Below, piece after piece: positions 25,670-34,324 of a stretch of 64,000 nucleotides of DNA (position 1 is the first letter of the stretch; each line of letters starts with the position of its first letter). The position numbers and the translations under genes are program-made. Source of the DNA: Sphingomonas sp. TREG-RG-20F-R18-01 (GTDB taxonomy: Bacteria; Pseudomonadota; Alphaproteobacteria; Sphingomonadales; Sphingomonadaceae); assembly GCF_022662475.1 (NCBI RefSeq), contig NZ_JAKNQQ010000002.1, forward strand, positions 310,001 to 374,000, in the 5' to 3' direction. The notes under the pieces were generated by a model. That model searched no databases. It was not told the DNA's origin and worked only from the letters and a program-made list of their open reading frames with translations.

Positions 25670-27751
25670 GTGGCCTTGTCCCCCAAGACCGGTGGCGTGA
25701 TGCCGCTGCTGCGCTCCGCCGCGCTGCCGGTCGCGATCCTGTTGCTGGTCGTGCTGATGGTCGTGCCGATTCCGGCGGCGATGCTCGACGTGTTCTTCAT
25801 CATGAACATCACGATCAGCCTCGCGGTGCTGATGGTCAGCCTCAACGCACAGAAGCCGCTCGATTTCTCCGCCTTCCCGACCGTGCTGCTGTTCGCCACG
25901 CTGTTCCGCCTGAGCCTCAACGTCGCCTCGACGCGTGTGGTGCTGGTCCACGGACATGAAGGCGAGAGCGCGGCGGGCCATGTGATCGAGGCGTTCGGGA
26001 CGTTCCTGATCGGCGGCGATTATGTCGTCGGCCTGTTCGTCTTCGCGATCCTCGTGATCATCAACATGATCGTCGTCACCAAGGGCGCGGGCCGCGTGTC
26101 CGAAGTCAGCGCGCGCTTCACGCTCGACGCACTCCCGGGCAAGCAGATGGCGATCGACGCCGATCTCAACGCCGGGCTGATCACCCCCGACGAAGCCAAG
26201 GCGCGCCGGATCGAGGTCTCAACCGAGGCCGATTTCTACGGCTCGATGGACGGTTCGTCCAAGTTCGTGAAGGGCGACGCGGTCGCCGGCCTGCTGATCC
26301 TCGCCGCGAACATCGTCGGCGGGCTGATCCTCGGCCCCGTCAGCCACGGCATGACGATCGCTGATGCGGCGCATAATTACGTGCTGCTCGCGATCGGCGA
26401 TGCGCTCGTCGCGCAGATCCCGTCGCTGATGCTGTCGATCGCCGCCGCCGCGATCGTGACTCGCGTCACCTCCAGCATGGATCTCGCGGGCCAGATCGGC
26501 AGCCAGTTCGGCTCGGCGCGGACCTGGACGCCGGTCGCGATCATCCTCGCCTTGCTCGGGCTGATGCCCGGGATGCCGCATCTGGTGATCCTCCCTGCCG
26601 CCGGGCTCGCCGGGTTCGCCGCGTGGAAGATGCGCCAGGCGTCGCGCCGCCCCGCCCCGGTCGAGGTGGTCGCGCCCGAGCCGGTCGATCATTCGAAGAT
26701 CGGCTGGGACGAAGTGTCCGACCTCATGCAGGTCAACCTCGACATCGGATACGGCCTCGTGCCGCTCGTGGACGAACGTCGCGGTGCGCCTTTGATGGGC
26801 CGGATCACCGGGGTCCGCCGCCAATTGTCGAAGGACATGGGCTTTGTCATCCCGCAAGTCCGCGTCCGCGACGACATCAACCTGCCGCCCTACACCTACC
26901 GGATCATCGTCGGCGGCGTGGTCGTCGGCGAGGACAGCGTCTCGCCCGACGAAATGCTCGCGCTCGACACCGGGCAGGCGATCGGCGGCCTGATGGGTAA
27001 GCGCGCCAAGGACCCGACCTTCGGGCTAGACGCGGTGTGGATCGCGGCGGGGGATGCGGATGCGGCAACCGGCGCGGGCTATCTTGTGGTCGATCCGGGC
27101 ACCGTCATGGCGACGCACCTCAACCACCAGCTGACCCAGCATTCGGCCGAGCTGCTCGGCCCCGACGAAGTCCAATCGCTGCTCGACGGGTTGAAGGACC
27201 GGGCCGCCAGCCTCGTCGCGTCGCTGTCGCCCAACCCGCTCCCGCTGACGACGCTGACGCAGGTGTTGAAGGGGCTGCTCGCGGAGAACATCCCGCTCAA
27301 GGAATTCCGCCGGATCGCCGCCGCGATCGCGGTCGCCGCGCAGCGCACCGCCGATGCCGAGGAAATCATCGAGGCGATCCGCCCCGACCTCGGCGGGCTG
27401 ATCATCGGCAAGATCTGCGGCGTGCGCGAGCCGCTCCGCGTGATGACGCTCGAGGGCGGGCTCGAGGGGCTGCTCGGCCAGGCGATGCGCGCCGATCCGT
27501 CGCGCCGCCACACGATCGAGCCCGATCTCGGCCGCCGCATCGTCGATGCGCTGCAACGCGCGGCACAGCCGCTGGTCGACGAGGCCAAGCCGTTCGCGCT
27601 CGTCGTCCAGCCCGCGATCCGCGTCGCGATCCGCAAGCTGGTCAAGACCTGCCTGCCCGACATTCCGGTAATGAGCTTCTTTGAAGTGCCGGAAGAAAAG
27701 GCCGTCGAAGTCGTCGCCGTGATCGGCGCTCCCGGAGCCCTGCCAGCATGA
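25670..27751 (+). CDS. flhA: Flagellar export gate protein FlhA
   Basis: A 693-residue inner-membrane component of the flagellar type III secretion gate. About eight helices span the N-terminal half, with the FHIPEP-family landmarks LDFSAFPTVLLFATLFRLSL, NVASTRVVL and FTLDALPGKQMAID; the C-terminal cytosolic half (from about 340) has the substrate-docking domains. GTG start close behind the transglycosylase stop. Overlaps fliA by 4 bp. Confidence 0.97.
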   Translation: MALSPKTGGVMPLLRSAALPVAILLLVVLMVVPIPAAMLDVFFIMNITISLAVLMVSLNAQKPLDFSAFPTVLLFATLFRLSLNVASTRVVLVHGHEGESAAGHVIEAFGTFLIGGDYVVGLFVFAILVIINMIVVTKGAGRVSEVSARFTLDALPGKQMAIDADLNAGLITPDEAKARRIEVSTEADFYGSMDGSSKFVKGDAVAGLLILAANIVGGLILGPVSHGMTIADAAHNYVLLAIGDALVAQIPSLMLSIAAAAIVTRVTSSMDLAGQIGSQFGSARTWTPVAIILALLGLMPGMPHLVILPAAGLAGFAAWKMRQASRRPAPVEVVAPEPVDHSKIGWDEVSDLMQVNLDIGYGLVPLVDERRGAPLMGRITGVRRQLSKDMGFVIPQVRVRDDINLPPYTYRIIVGGVVVGEDSVSPDEMLALDTGQAIGGLMGKRAKDPTFGLDAVWIAAGDADAATGAGYLVVDPGTVMATHLNHQLTQHSAELLGPDEVQSLLDGLKDRAASLVASLSPNPLPLTTLTQVLKGLLAENIPLKEFRRIAAAIAVAAQRTADAEEIIEAIRPDLGGLIIGKICGVREPLRVMTLEGGLEGLLGQAMRADPSRRHTIEPDLGRRIVDALQRAAQPLVDEAKPFALVVQPAIRVAIRKLVKTCLPDIPVMSFFEVPEEKAVEVVAVIGAPGALPA

Positions 27752-28488
27752 TGCAGCTTTCGCCCACCGCCTTCACCGATGCGCAGCCTTTGGTCTATGG
27801 CCGCACCGCCGCCGGGCCGGACCTCAAGCTGCTGGCGAAGAAGCATATGCCGCTGGTCCGGCGGATCGCGTGGCATGTCCACGGCAGCATGTCCTCCTCG
27901 GTCGAGGTCGAGGATCTCGTCCAGATCGGGCTGGTCGCGTTGGTCGAGGCGGCGGGCGCGTTCGAGGAGCGCGGGCAGGTGACGTTCGAGCAATATCTGA
28001 TGACACGCGTGCGCGGCGCGATGATCGATGCGCTGCGGCGTTCGGCTACGCTCACGCGCGGCGCGATGCAGCGCAAGCGGCAGTATGAACAGACGGTCGC
28101 GGCGATGACGACCGAACTGGGCCGCGCGCCCGACGAGGCAGCGGTCGCGGCGCGGCTCGGCGTGTCGCGCGAGAAACTGCGGATCGATTATGCGAGCGCG
28201 CAGCCGGTGCGGCTCGAACCGATCGAGGATCTCTATTCGGACGAAGGCCCGTGGTTCGCGAGCGACGAGCCCGACGCCTTCGCGCAGCTTTCCGAAAGCG
28301 AGGAGCGCAACACGCTGATCGCTGCGATCACCGCGCTGCCCGAGCGCGAGGCGCTGGTGATCCAGCTGTATTATGTCGAGGAAATGAACCTTGAGGAGAT
28401 CGGGCTGGTGATCGGCGTCGGGTCGGCGCGGGTGTGCCAGATCAAGGCGTCGGCGCATGCCAAGCTCAAGAAGGCGATGCTGGGGTAG
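27748..28488 (+). CDS. fliA: RNA polymerase sigma factor FliA (sigma-28)
   Basis: A 246-residue sigma-70-family factor for late flagellar genes. Region 2 is MPLVRRIAWHVHG to VEDLVQIGLVALVEAA with FEQYLMTRVRGAMIDALRR; region 4 is LPEREALVIQLYYVEEMNLE then EIGLVIGVGSARVCQIK. Both ends match FliA length. Controlled by FlgM (23892). The 3' end, SAHAKLKKAML, has diverged copies inside the repeat array that starts 25 bp downstream. Confidence 0.95.
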   Translation: MMQLSPTAFTDAQPLVYGRTAAGPDLKLLAKKHMPLVRRIAWHVHGSMSSSVEVEDLVQIGLVALVEAAGAFEERGQVTFEQYLMTRVRGAMIDALRRSATLTRGAMQRKRQYEQTVAAMTTELGRAPDEAAVAARLGVSREKLRIDYASAQPVRLEPIEDLYSDEGPWFASDEPDAFAQLSESEERNTLIAAITALPEREALVIQLYYVEEMNLEEIGLVIGVGSARVCQIKASAHAKLKKAMLG

Positions 28489-28512
28489 CGCCCGTCAGTG
28501 CCCCCTCTCGCT

Positions 28513-28999
28513 CTTCCCCGGCGAAGGCCGGGGTCCAGTAGCGAAACGGGGGAAGTCGAAAGACTGCGCTTCGTTACCTCAGCCACTTCGATTGGGCCCC
28601 GGCCTTCGCCGGGGAAGTGCACCGTTAGGGAGGAAAAGCTAAATCAGCGCACGCGAGGCTGAAGAAAGCGTTCCCGAAATACCACCGTCAGCCATACCGA
28701 ACGCCTCCCCGGCGAAGGCCGGGGCCCAGGAGCGAAACGGGAGAAGTCGAAGGACCGCGCTTCGTTACCTCGACCACTTCGACTGGGCCCCGGCCTTCGC
28801 CGGGGAAGTGCACCGTTAGGGAGGAAGAGCTAGATCAGCGCACGCGAGGCTGAAGAAAGCGTTCCCGAAATACCACCGTCAGCCACACCCAACGCCTCCC
28901 CGGCGAAGGCCGGGGCCCAGGAGCGAAACGGCGGAAGTCGAAGGACTGCGCTCCGTTACCTCGACCACTTCGCCTGGGCCCCGGCCTCCGCCGGGGAAG
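28513..28999. repeat. Tandem array: three family A palindromes, 191-bp period, with fliA 3'-end copies in the spacers
   Basis: CCCCGGCGAAGGCCGGGG cores begin at 28516, 28707 and 28898, exactly 191 bp apart. Each palindrome is about 105 bp; two nearly identical spacers of about 87 bp separate them. Spacer segments 28644-28670 and 28835-28861 match fliA 28450-28476 at 21 of 27 positions; five of the six differences are third codon positions and the sixth gives K to R. The block fills most of the 542-bp gap between fliA and the gene at 29031. No gene is supported in it. Confidence 0.93.
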
Positions 29000-29030
29000 T
29001 GCAAAAACGCAGAGGACGTTCGCGCCCCCG

Positions 29031-29270
29031 TCAGTCGCCCGACGCCATCCCCTGCTTCCGCGCGCCCACGATCATCTTCCGCGCGATCCCGCGCACGGCC
29101 TCGTCATCCTGCGTCCCGTCATTCGCCGGATCGCCGAGGTGATCCAGGCTCCCCTCGAGATAATCGAGCAGCCCCGGATGTTTGTCCTCGACATATTCCA
29201 TCAGCTTGAACAGCAGATGTTCGGTCGCGATCTCGCGCTGGCGGACCTGAACTGTGGTGTCGTCGCTCAT
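29031..29270 (-). CDS. Small conserved-looking hypothetical protein
   Basis: A 79-residue acidic protein, MSDDTTVQVRQREIATEHLL and so on, with no signal peptide or membrane segment. GGAGG sits 5 bases before the second of two adjacent ATGs, which decides the start. It is 14 bp downstream of the SnoaL-like gene and probably cotranscribed. I do not recognise the family. Confidence 0.65.
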   Translation of the reverse strand: MSDDTTVQVRQREIATEHLLFKLMEYVEDKHPGLLDYLEGSLDHLGDPANDGTQDDEAVRGIARKMIVGARKQGMASGD

Positions 29271-29284
29271 CATCGCCTCCGGGA

Positions 29285-29650
29285 TTACCGCTCGACCGAC
29301 TTGGTCAGCACAGGCGTCTGCTGATGCTGGACGACGCGCCACACTTCGTGCTCGAGCCGACGGATCACCGACGAACAATGCGCCTCATAGGCCTCATCGC
29401 CGCGCTGCGCATGGACGTGATAGCCGATCACGATCAGCCCCTCCTGCGGGCGCGAGACGGTCCGTTCGGTGAGCTCGGCGCTGTCCCACACCGGCGTATC
29501 GGCGACCGCATCGATCGCCTCGGTGCCCTGCAGCACGAACGGCGGGCGGGGGAGGACCATCACCACCTCGGGGTCGACCTTTTCGCGGTAATTGTCAGGC
29601 CCTTCGGTCCAGAGGCTTTCCTCGAAGCTCCACAGCCGTGCGTCTTCCAT
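29285..29650 (-). CDS. SnoaL/DUF4440-like (NTF2-fold) small protein
   Basis: A 121-residue protein with the layout of the NTF2-like fold: FEESLWTEGPDNYREKVDPE (helix), VVMVLPRPPFVLQGTEAIDA (the loop before the cone helix), then three strand-like segments ending EVWRVVQHQQTPV. The DUF4440 'W-x-V-V-H-x-Q-x-T-P' ending is visible. Three ATGs in a row occur; the third (29650) has the best spacing from GGGAG. Could be an enzyme or ligand-binding protein; no catalytic residue is identifiable. Confidence 0.6.
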   Translation of the reverse strand: MEDARLWSFEESLWTEGPDNYREKVDPEVVMVLPRPPFVLQGTEAIDAVADTPVWDSAELTERTVSRPQEGLIVIGYHVHAQRGDEAYEAHCSSVIRRLEHEVWRVVQHQQTPVLTKSVER

Positions 29651-29775
29651 CATCATTCTCCCGAGTGTCAGGGGAGGAAGGCCGGACGGCGCAAATCGTT
29701 CCGAACAAAGGGGCATGGCACGACAGCCGGGAACATATCCGCCCGATGAGTTTCCAGGCGGACCGGCCGCGGCGG

Positions 29776-30627
29776 CTATCCCAGGCTCGCCCATTGCAGG
29801 ATCGATCGGGTCAGCGCTTCGGCGACCCGCTCGCCGCGGCCGGGGCCGAGGATGACGAATTCGATTTCCGGCAAGACCGGCAACAGCCCCTCCGGCGTGA
29901 CCCGCGCCAACCCGGCGGGCAGCAGTCGCTGCGAATGCGGCATGATCCCGACTCCGGCGCGCGCGGCGGCGGTCAGTGCGCTGAGGCTCGCGCTGGTGAA
30001 GGCGACACGCCACGCACGCCGCGCTGCGTCGAGCGTGGCGATCGCGAGCGATCGGGTGACGCTGGGGGGCGGATACAGCAGCAGCGGGAGTGGCACGGTC
30101 GGGTCCAGGGAATAGTCGGGCCGCGCGACCCAGGCGACCTGCTCGCGCCACGCGGTTACTCCGCGCGGATCGCCCGACCGACGTTTGGCGAGGATGATGT
30201 CGAGCTGCCCCGCGTCGAACGCATCATAGAGGATCTCGCTCAGTCCCACGGTTACGAGCAGGTCCACCTCGGGATGCCGCCGCGCAAAGCTGGCGAGTAC
30301 GTCGGGGAGCGCCGAGAGCACGAAATCCTCCGATGCGCCGAACCGCAGCCGACCGCGCAGCGGTACGCCGGTCAGGTGGCGGTCCATCGTGTCATAGGCC
30401 TCGAGGATGCGTCGCGCCGGATCGACGAAGCTTTCCCCCTCGACCGTCAACGCGACGCGGTGCGTGTCGCGCGCGAACAGCCGCCGCCCGGTGAGCCCTT
30501 CCAGACGCTTGATCTGCTGGCTGACGGTCGATTGGCGTGTGCCGAGCGCGCGGGCGGCGGCAGTGAAGGTGCCCGTTTCAAGCACGGCGACAAAGGCGCG
30601 TAGCAGGTCGGGGCCGATACTATCCAT
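29776..30627 (-). CDS. LysR-family transcriptional regulator
   Basis: A 283-residue LysR regulator: winged helix-turn-helix at residues 1-62 (LLRAFVAVLETGTFTAAARA and RQSTVSQQIKRLEGLTGRRL) and a C-terminal substrate-binding domain starting near 90 (LRFGASEDFVLSALPDVLA). The start at 30627 (MDSIGPDLL) is preferred because it aligns with usual LysR N-termini; GTG 30636 and ATG 30633 are alternatives. Divergent from the SBF-type transporter gene, which it likely regulates through the palindromes between them. Confidence 0.9.
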   Translation of the reverse strand: MDSIGPDLLRAFVAVLETGTFTAAARALGTRQSTVSQQIKRLEGLTGRRLFARDTHRVALTVEGESFVDPARRILEAYDTMDRHLTGVPLRGRLRFGASEDFVLSALPDVLASFARRHPEVDLLVTVGLSEILYDAFDAGQLDIILAKRRSGDPRGVTAWREQVAWVARPDYSLDPTVPLPLLLYPPPSVTRSLAIATLDAARRAWRVAFTSASLSALTAAARAGVGIMPHSQRLLPAGLARVTPEGLLPVLPEIEFVILGPGRGERVAEALTRSILQWASLG

Positions 30628-30629
30628 GG

Positions 30630-30679
30630 TCATCACGATGCATGATGACTGTTATCGTGTCCATCATGATTGTGCATGA
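30630..30679. promoter_or_regulatory. Putative LysR operator region: two inverted repeats
   Basis: TCATCA-N7-TGATGA at 30630-30648 (it also fits T-N11-A) and TCATG-N6-CATGA at 30664-30679 lie between the divergent LysR and transporter genes. The first overlaps the LysR start region, which suits autoregulation; the second lies toward the transporter promoter. Assignment is by position and symmetry only. Confidence 0.5.
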
Positions 30680-30724
30680 CATCGGCGCGGCGTACTTCGG
30701 GGCAGGACGAAGGGACTTACCAAG

Positions 30725-31729
30725 ATGACTGCTTTTCGCACGATGATCCGCCGCCTGCCGATCGACCCCTATCTGCTGCTGCTAATCGCGACGGTCGCGG
30801 TGGCGTTCGTCTTTCCGGCGCGTGGGGCCACGCAGCCCGTCGCGGAGGGCAGCGTCACGATCGCGGTCGGGCTGTTGTTCTTCCTGTACGGCGCGCGGCT
30901 GTCGCCCGGCGCGGTGTGGGCGGGGATCACGCACTGGCGGCTGCAATCGCTGGTGTTCGCGAGCACCTTCCTGATCTTCCCGGCGATCGGGCTTGGCGCC
31001 TATTGGGCGACGCGCGGCTGGTTGCCCGAGGATATCGCGGTCGGGTTGCTGTATCTGTGCCTGCTCCCCTCCACCGTCCAGTCATCGATCGCGTTCACCT
31101 CGATCGCGCGCGGGAACGTGCCCGCGGCGCTATGCAGCGCGTCGGTCTCCAACCTGCTCGGGGTCGTGCTGACGCCGTTGCTGGTCGCGTTGCTGTTGCG
31201 CTCGGTCGGGGGCGGGGTGTCGCTCCATGCGATCGAGGGGATCGCGCTGCAGATCCTGCTGCCGTTCGTCGCCGGGCAGGTCGCGCGACCGCTGATCGGC
31301 GGGTGGCTGGTCGCGCATCGCACGATCACGTCGGTGGTCGATCGCGGGTCGATCCTGCTGGTCGTCTATGCCGCGTTCAGCGCCGGGGTGGTCGCGGGGG
31401 TGTGGACCAGCCTGTCGCCGGGCGATCTCGGAATCGTGCTGGCGATCGACCTGGTGATCCTCGCGCTGATCCTGGCGATCACGACTTTGCTCAGCCGCTG
31501 GCTCGGTTTCTCGAAGCCGGACGAGATCGCGATCGTGTTCTGCGGGTCGAAGAAGAGCATGGCGGGCGGGATTCCGATGGCGACGATCCTGTTCGCGGGG
31601 CATTCGGTCAGCCTGATCGTGCTGCCGCTGATGCTGTTCCACCAGGCGCAACTGTTCGTCTGCGCGACGCTCGCGCGGCGCTATGCGCGGCGGGCGGAGG
31701 ATGTGGGGGAGGTGGCGGTGCTGGCCTGA
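30725..31729 (+). CDS. SBF-like/bile acid:sodium symporter family transporter (YfeH/SLC10A7 type)
   Basis: A 334-residue membrane protein with about ten helices. LPIDPYLLLLIATVAVAFVF starts the first helix; the family landmarks are LLYLCLLPSTVQSSIAFTSI, ARGNVPAALCSASVSNLLG and late EIAIVFCGSKKSMAGGIPMA. This matches the bacterial SLC10A7-like group of the bile acid/sodium symporter superfamily; the natural substrate is unknown. Divergently oriented from a LysR regulator. Confidence 0.85.
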   Translation: MTAFRTMIRRLPIDPYLLLLIATVAVAFVFPARGATQPVAEGSVTIAVGLLFFLYGARLSPGAVWAGITHWRLQSLVFASTFLIFPAIGLGAYWATRGWLPEDIAVGLLYLCLLPSTVQSSIAFTSIARGNVPAALCSASVSNLLGVVLTPLLVALLLRSVGGGVSLHAIEGIALQILLPFVAGQVARPLIGGWLVAHRTITSVVDRGSILLVVYAAFSAGVVAGVWTSLSPGDLGIVLAIDLVILALILAITTLLSRWLGFSKPDEIAIVFCGSKKSMAGGIPMATILFAGHSVSLIVLPLMLFHQAQLFVCATLARRYARRAEDVGEVAVLA

Positions 31730-31761
31730 AGCCGCACCCGACCGGGTTGCGCGCCCGATAT

Positions 31762-31830
31762 CCGTTCGGGCTGAGCGCAGTCGAAGCCCCCGCGCCACGC
31801 CGGCCCTTCGACTTCGCTCAGGGCGAACGG
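31762..31830. repeat. Family D palindromic repeat (CCGTTCGGGCTGAGC type)
   Basis: Left arm CCGTTCGGGCTGAGCGCAG and right arm ending GCTCAGGGCGAACGG, partly complementary, total 69 bp. It lies between the convergent stops of the SBF-type transporter and nupC and may act as a bidirectional hairpin there. Single copy in this window. Confidence 0.8.
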
Positions 31831-31866
31831 AAGGGGGGAGGGGATCGTCAACGCGCCTTCAGACCG

Positions 31867-33132
31867 TTACCCCAGCAACAACCCGGCCAGCGCCGCCGAC
31901 ATCAGATTCGCCAGACTCCCCGCCGCCAGCGCGCGCAGGCCGAGCTTGGCGATCATCGGTCGCTGGTTGGGCGCCAGGCTCCCCGCCGACGCCATCTGGA
32001 TCGCGATCGACGAGAAATTGGCGAAGCCGCACAGCGCGAACGTCACCACCGCGGTGGTGTGCGGCGAGAGATTCTTCATCTTGCCGAGATCGATGAACGC
32101 GACGAATTCGTTGAGCACGATCTTCTGCCCGAACAATTCGCCCGCCGCGCGCGCCTCGGTCCACGGGATGTCGAGCAGGAACATCACCGGCGCGAAGACG
32201 AAGCCGAGCATCCCCTGGAAACTGAGGTCGGGATAGCCGAACCACCCGCCGATCCCACCGAGGATCCCGTTCGCGAGCGCGACCAGCCCGACGAACGCGA
32301 GCACCATCGCGCCGACCGCGACCGCGATCCGCACGCCGGTCTGCGCGCCGTTGGCGGCGGCCATGATGATGTTCGCGGCGCGTTCTTCCTCAAGCGCCTT
32401 CTCGGCGACGTGGAGCACCGCTTCCTCGGGATCATCGCCGAGCGCGAGCTCGCCCGCGGGCGCGGTGGTCTCGTCGGGCATGATGATCTTGGCCATCAGC
32501 AACCCGCCCGGCGCGGACATGAACGACGCCGCGAGCAGATAGGGCAAAGCACCCTGGCCGAGGAAGGTCGCGTAAGCGAGCAGGATCGTCCCCGCGACCC
32601 CCGACATGCCGACCGTCATCACCGCGAACAGCTGCGGCGGGGTCAGCCCGGCGAGATAGGGGCGGATCACCAGCGGCGATTCGCTTTGCCCGACGAAGAT
32701 GTTGGCGGCGGCGCACAAGGCTTCCACCTTGGACACGCCGATCACCTTCTCGATCGCGCCGCCGACCCAGCGGATCACGAACTGCATGATCCCGAGATGG
32801 TAGAGGATCGACACGAGGGCCGCGAAGAAGATGATGACGGGAAGCGCCGAGAAAGCGAACGCCGTCCCGAAGGTCGGGTCGCTCGCGAGCCCGCCGAAGA
32901 TCGTCGTCGTGCCCGCCTTGGCATAGCCGAGCAGGTTCCACACCCCGCGCGACATGCCCTCGATCATCTGGCGGCCGATCGTGCTGTGGAGCACGAGGAT
33001 CGCGATCGTCACCTGCAACGCGAACGCCGCGCCGACCACGCGCAGTCGGATCGCGCGGCGATTTGTCGACAACAGGATGGCAAGCCCCAGGATCACGACG
33101 ATGCCCAGGATGCCGATCGGAAATTTGTCCAC
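31867..33132 (-). CDS. nupC: Concentrative nucleoside transporter (CNT/NupC family)
   Basis: A 421-residue inner-membrane nucleoside symporter. Family motifs visible include AANIFVGQSESPLVIRPYL, the nucleoside-site region, and late LNEFVAFIDLGKM followed by FALCGFANFSSIAIQMASAG, all CNT hallmarks. About ten helices with a charged cytoplasmic loop near 225-255 (EEAVLHVAEKALEEERAAN). It would import nucleosides with H+ or Na+. Convergent with the SBF-type gene. Confidence 0.95.
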   Translation of the reverse strand: MDKFPIGILGIVVILGLAILLSTNRRAIRLRVVGAAFALQVTIAILVLHSTIGRQMIEGMSRGVWNLLGYAKAGTTTIFGGLASDPTFGTAFAFSALPVIIFFAALVSILYHLGIMQFVIRWVGGAIEKVIGVSKVEALCAAANIFVGQSESPLVIRPYLAGLTPPQLFAVMTVGMSGVAGTILLAYATFLGQGALPYLLAASFMSAPGGLLMAKIIMPDETTAPAGELALGDDPEEAVLHVAEKALEEERAANIIMAAANGAQTGVRIAVAVGAMVLAFVGLVALANGILGGIGGWFGYPDLSFQGMLGFVFAPVMFLLDIPWTEARAAGELFGQKIVLNEFVAFIDLGKMKNLSPHTTAVVTFALCGFANFSSIAIQMASAGSLAPNQRPMIAKLGLRALAAGSLANLMSAALAGLLLG

Positions 33133-33273
33133 GTATTCCCCGCAGTTTCGCGCGCACTCCCCAAATTACGGCGCGCAACGGGTGGGGACCATACACGCAG
33201 ACGCGGATAGGGCTAGGGGGCGGGGGAGAAAGTGAGGGGTGGGGCCGACCGCGCGCGGTTTTTACAAACCTCC

Positions 33274-33362
33274 GTCATCCTGAACTCGTTTCAGGATCCA
33301 GCTCTCCGCGAGTCCGGACTATGCCTGTTGCACGGTGGATGCTGAAACAAGTTCAGCATGAC
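33274..33362. repeat. Family C palindromic repeat (CTGAACTTGTTTCAGG type)
   Basis: 89 bp bounded by GTCATCCTGAACTCGTTTC and GAAACAAGTTCAGCATGAC. The sister copy at 35247 shares the internal GCGAGTCCGG and GGTGGATGCTGAAAC. The 33133-33437 interval between divergent nupC and the YhhQ-type gene otherwise shows nothing I can name; no preQ1-type riboswitch is visible. Confidence 0.88.
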
Positions 33363-33437
33363 GCCAGCTTTTGGGGTGCGGAAGGCCGCCCGGGAACCGA
33401 TTCCCTTTTTGCGAACATTCCGCTAGCGTCCCGCGCG

Positions 33438-34112
33438 ATGACGACACCTGCTCCTGCGATCCCGCGTTCGCTTTTCGCCTTTTCGATCTTCTACGGCGGC
33501 ATGGTCTGCATCGCGGGAGTGCTCGGCAACAAGCAGGTCTCGCTCGGGCCGATCTCGCTGCTCGGGCCGCTCGTCGGGATCGGGCCGCTCGCGGTCGAAT
33601 CCGGGATCTTCGCGTTCCTGCTGCTCGTCGTCGTGTCGAGCGCGGTGGCGGAACTGCATGGGCGGACGGTCGCCAACCGGCTGGTGCAGATCGGGTTCGT
33701 GCCGTTGATCGCATCGATCCTGCTGTCGATCGCCGTGCTCGCCGCGCCGGCCGCGCCCGCGATGGAGCCCGCGCGGCGCGACGCGTTCGCGCTGATGATG
33801 GGGGGCACGCCGCGGATCTGGCTCGGCGGGATCGTCGCCTACGGGATTTCGCAGACGCTCAACGTCACGATCTTCAGCTGGCTCAAGCGCAACGAGACGG
33901 GCGGGCTGTTGTGGCTGCGCGCGGGGATCTCGAGCATCCTCAGCCAGATCGTCGACACGCTGCTGTTCGTGACGATCGCGTTCTACGGCGTGTTCCCGAT
34001 CGGGTCGCTGCTCGCCGGACAGATGCTCGCGAAGGTGACGCTGTCAGCGGTGCTGGTGCCGCCGCTGATCTATCTGGTGGTGGGCATCGGGCGGCGACTG
34101 GATCGCGCTTAA
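33438..34112 (+). CDS. Queuosine-precursor transporter-like protein (YhhQ/VUT1 family)
   Basis: A 224-residue membrane protein with about six helices. FYGGMVCIAGVLGNKQV, the charged AVAELHGRTVANRLVQIGF and late RAGISSILSQIVDTLLFVTI are typical of the YhhQ (DUF165, vitamin uptake-like) family, which imports queuosine precursors in E. coli. The start at 33438 is the first ATG that precedes the conserved region. Specific substrate is inferred from the family. Confidence 0.85.
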   Translation: MTTPAPAIPRSLFAFSIFYGGMVCIAGVLGNKQVSLGPISLLGPLVGIGPLAVESGIFAFLLLVVVSSAVAELHGRTVANRLVQIGFVPLIASILLSIAVLAAPAAPAMEPARRDAFALMMGGTPRIWLGGIVAYGISQTLNVTIFSWLKRNETGGLLWLRAGISSILSQIVDTLLFVTIAFYGVFPIGSLLAGQMLAKVTLSAVLVPPLIYLVVGIGRRLDRA

Positions 34113-34165
34113 CCGTCACCCCGTCGACGGCGAGACCTCTGTGAAAGTCGACTTGTTGCCTTCCC

Positions 34166-34279
34166 GTCACCCCGGCGCAGGCCGGGGCCGCCATGCCAGC
34201 GGGCAAAACCGTCGATACCGCACCCCGGCGTCCCGCCGCGCTCAAATAACCACACGGCCCCGGCCTTCGCCGGGGTGAC
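34166..34279. repeat. Family B palindromic repeat
   Basis: GTCACCCCGGCGCAGGCC left arm, CCTTCGCCGGGGTGAC right arm, 114 bp, the same length as the copy at 12797. Located between the YhhQ-type gene and argB, both on the plus strand. Confidence 0.9.
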
Positions 34280-34324
34280 GGCTTGTGGCTTTCGCATCCA
34301 TGCCATCCGAGATAAGGCGCGGGC

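Noticed and set aside
33363..33437. preQ1 riboswitch before the YhhQ-type gene
   Set aside because: No CTAG/AAAACTA-type preQ1 core or suitable pseudoknot could be found.
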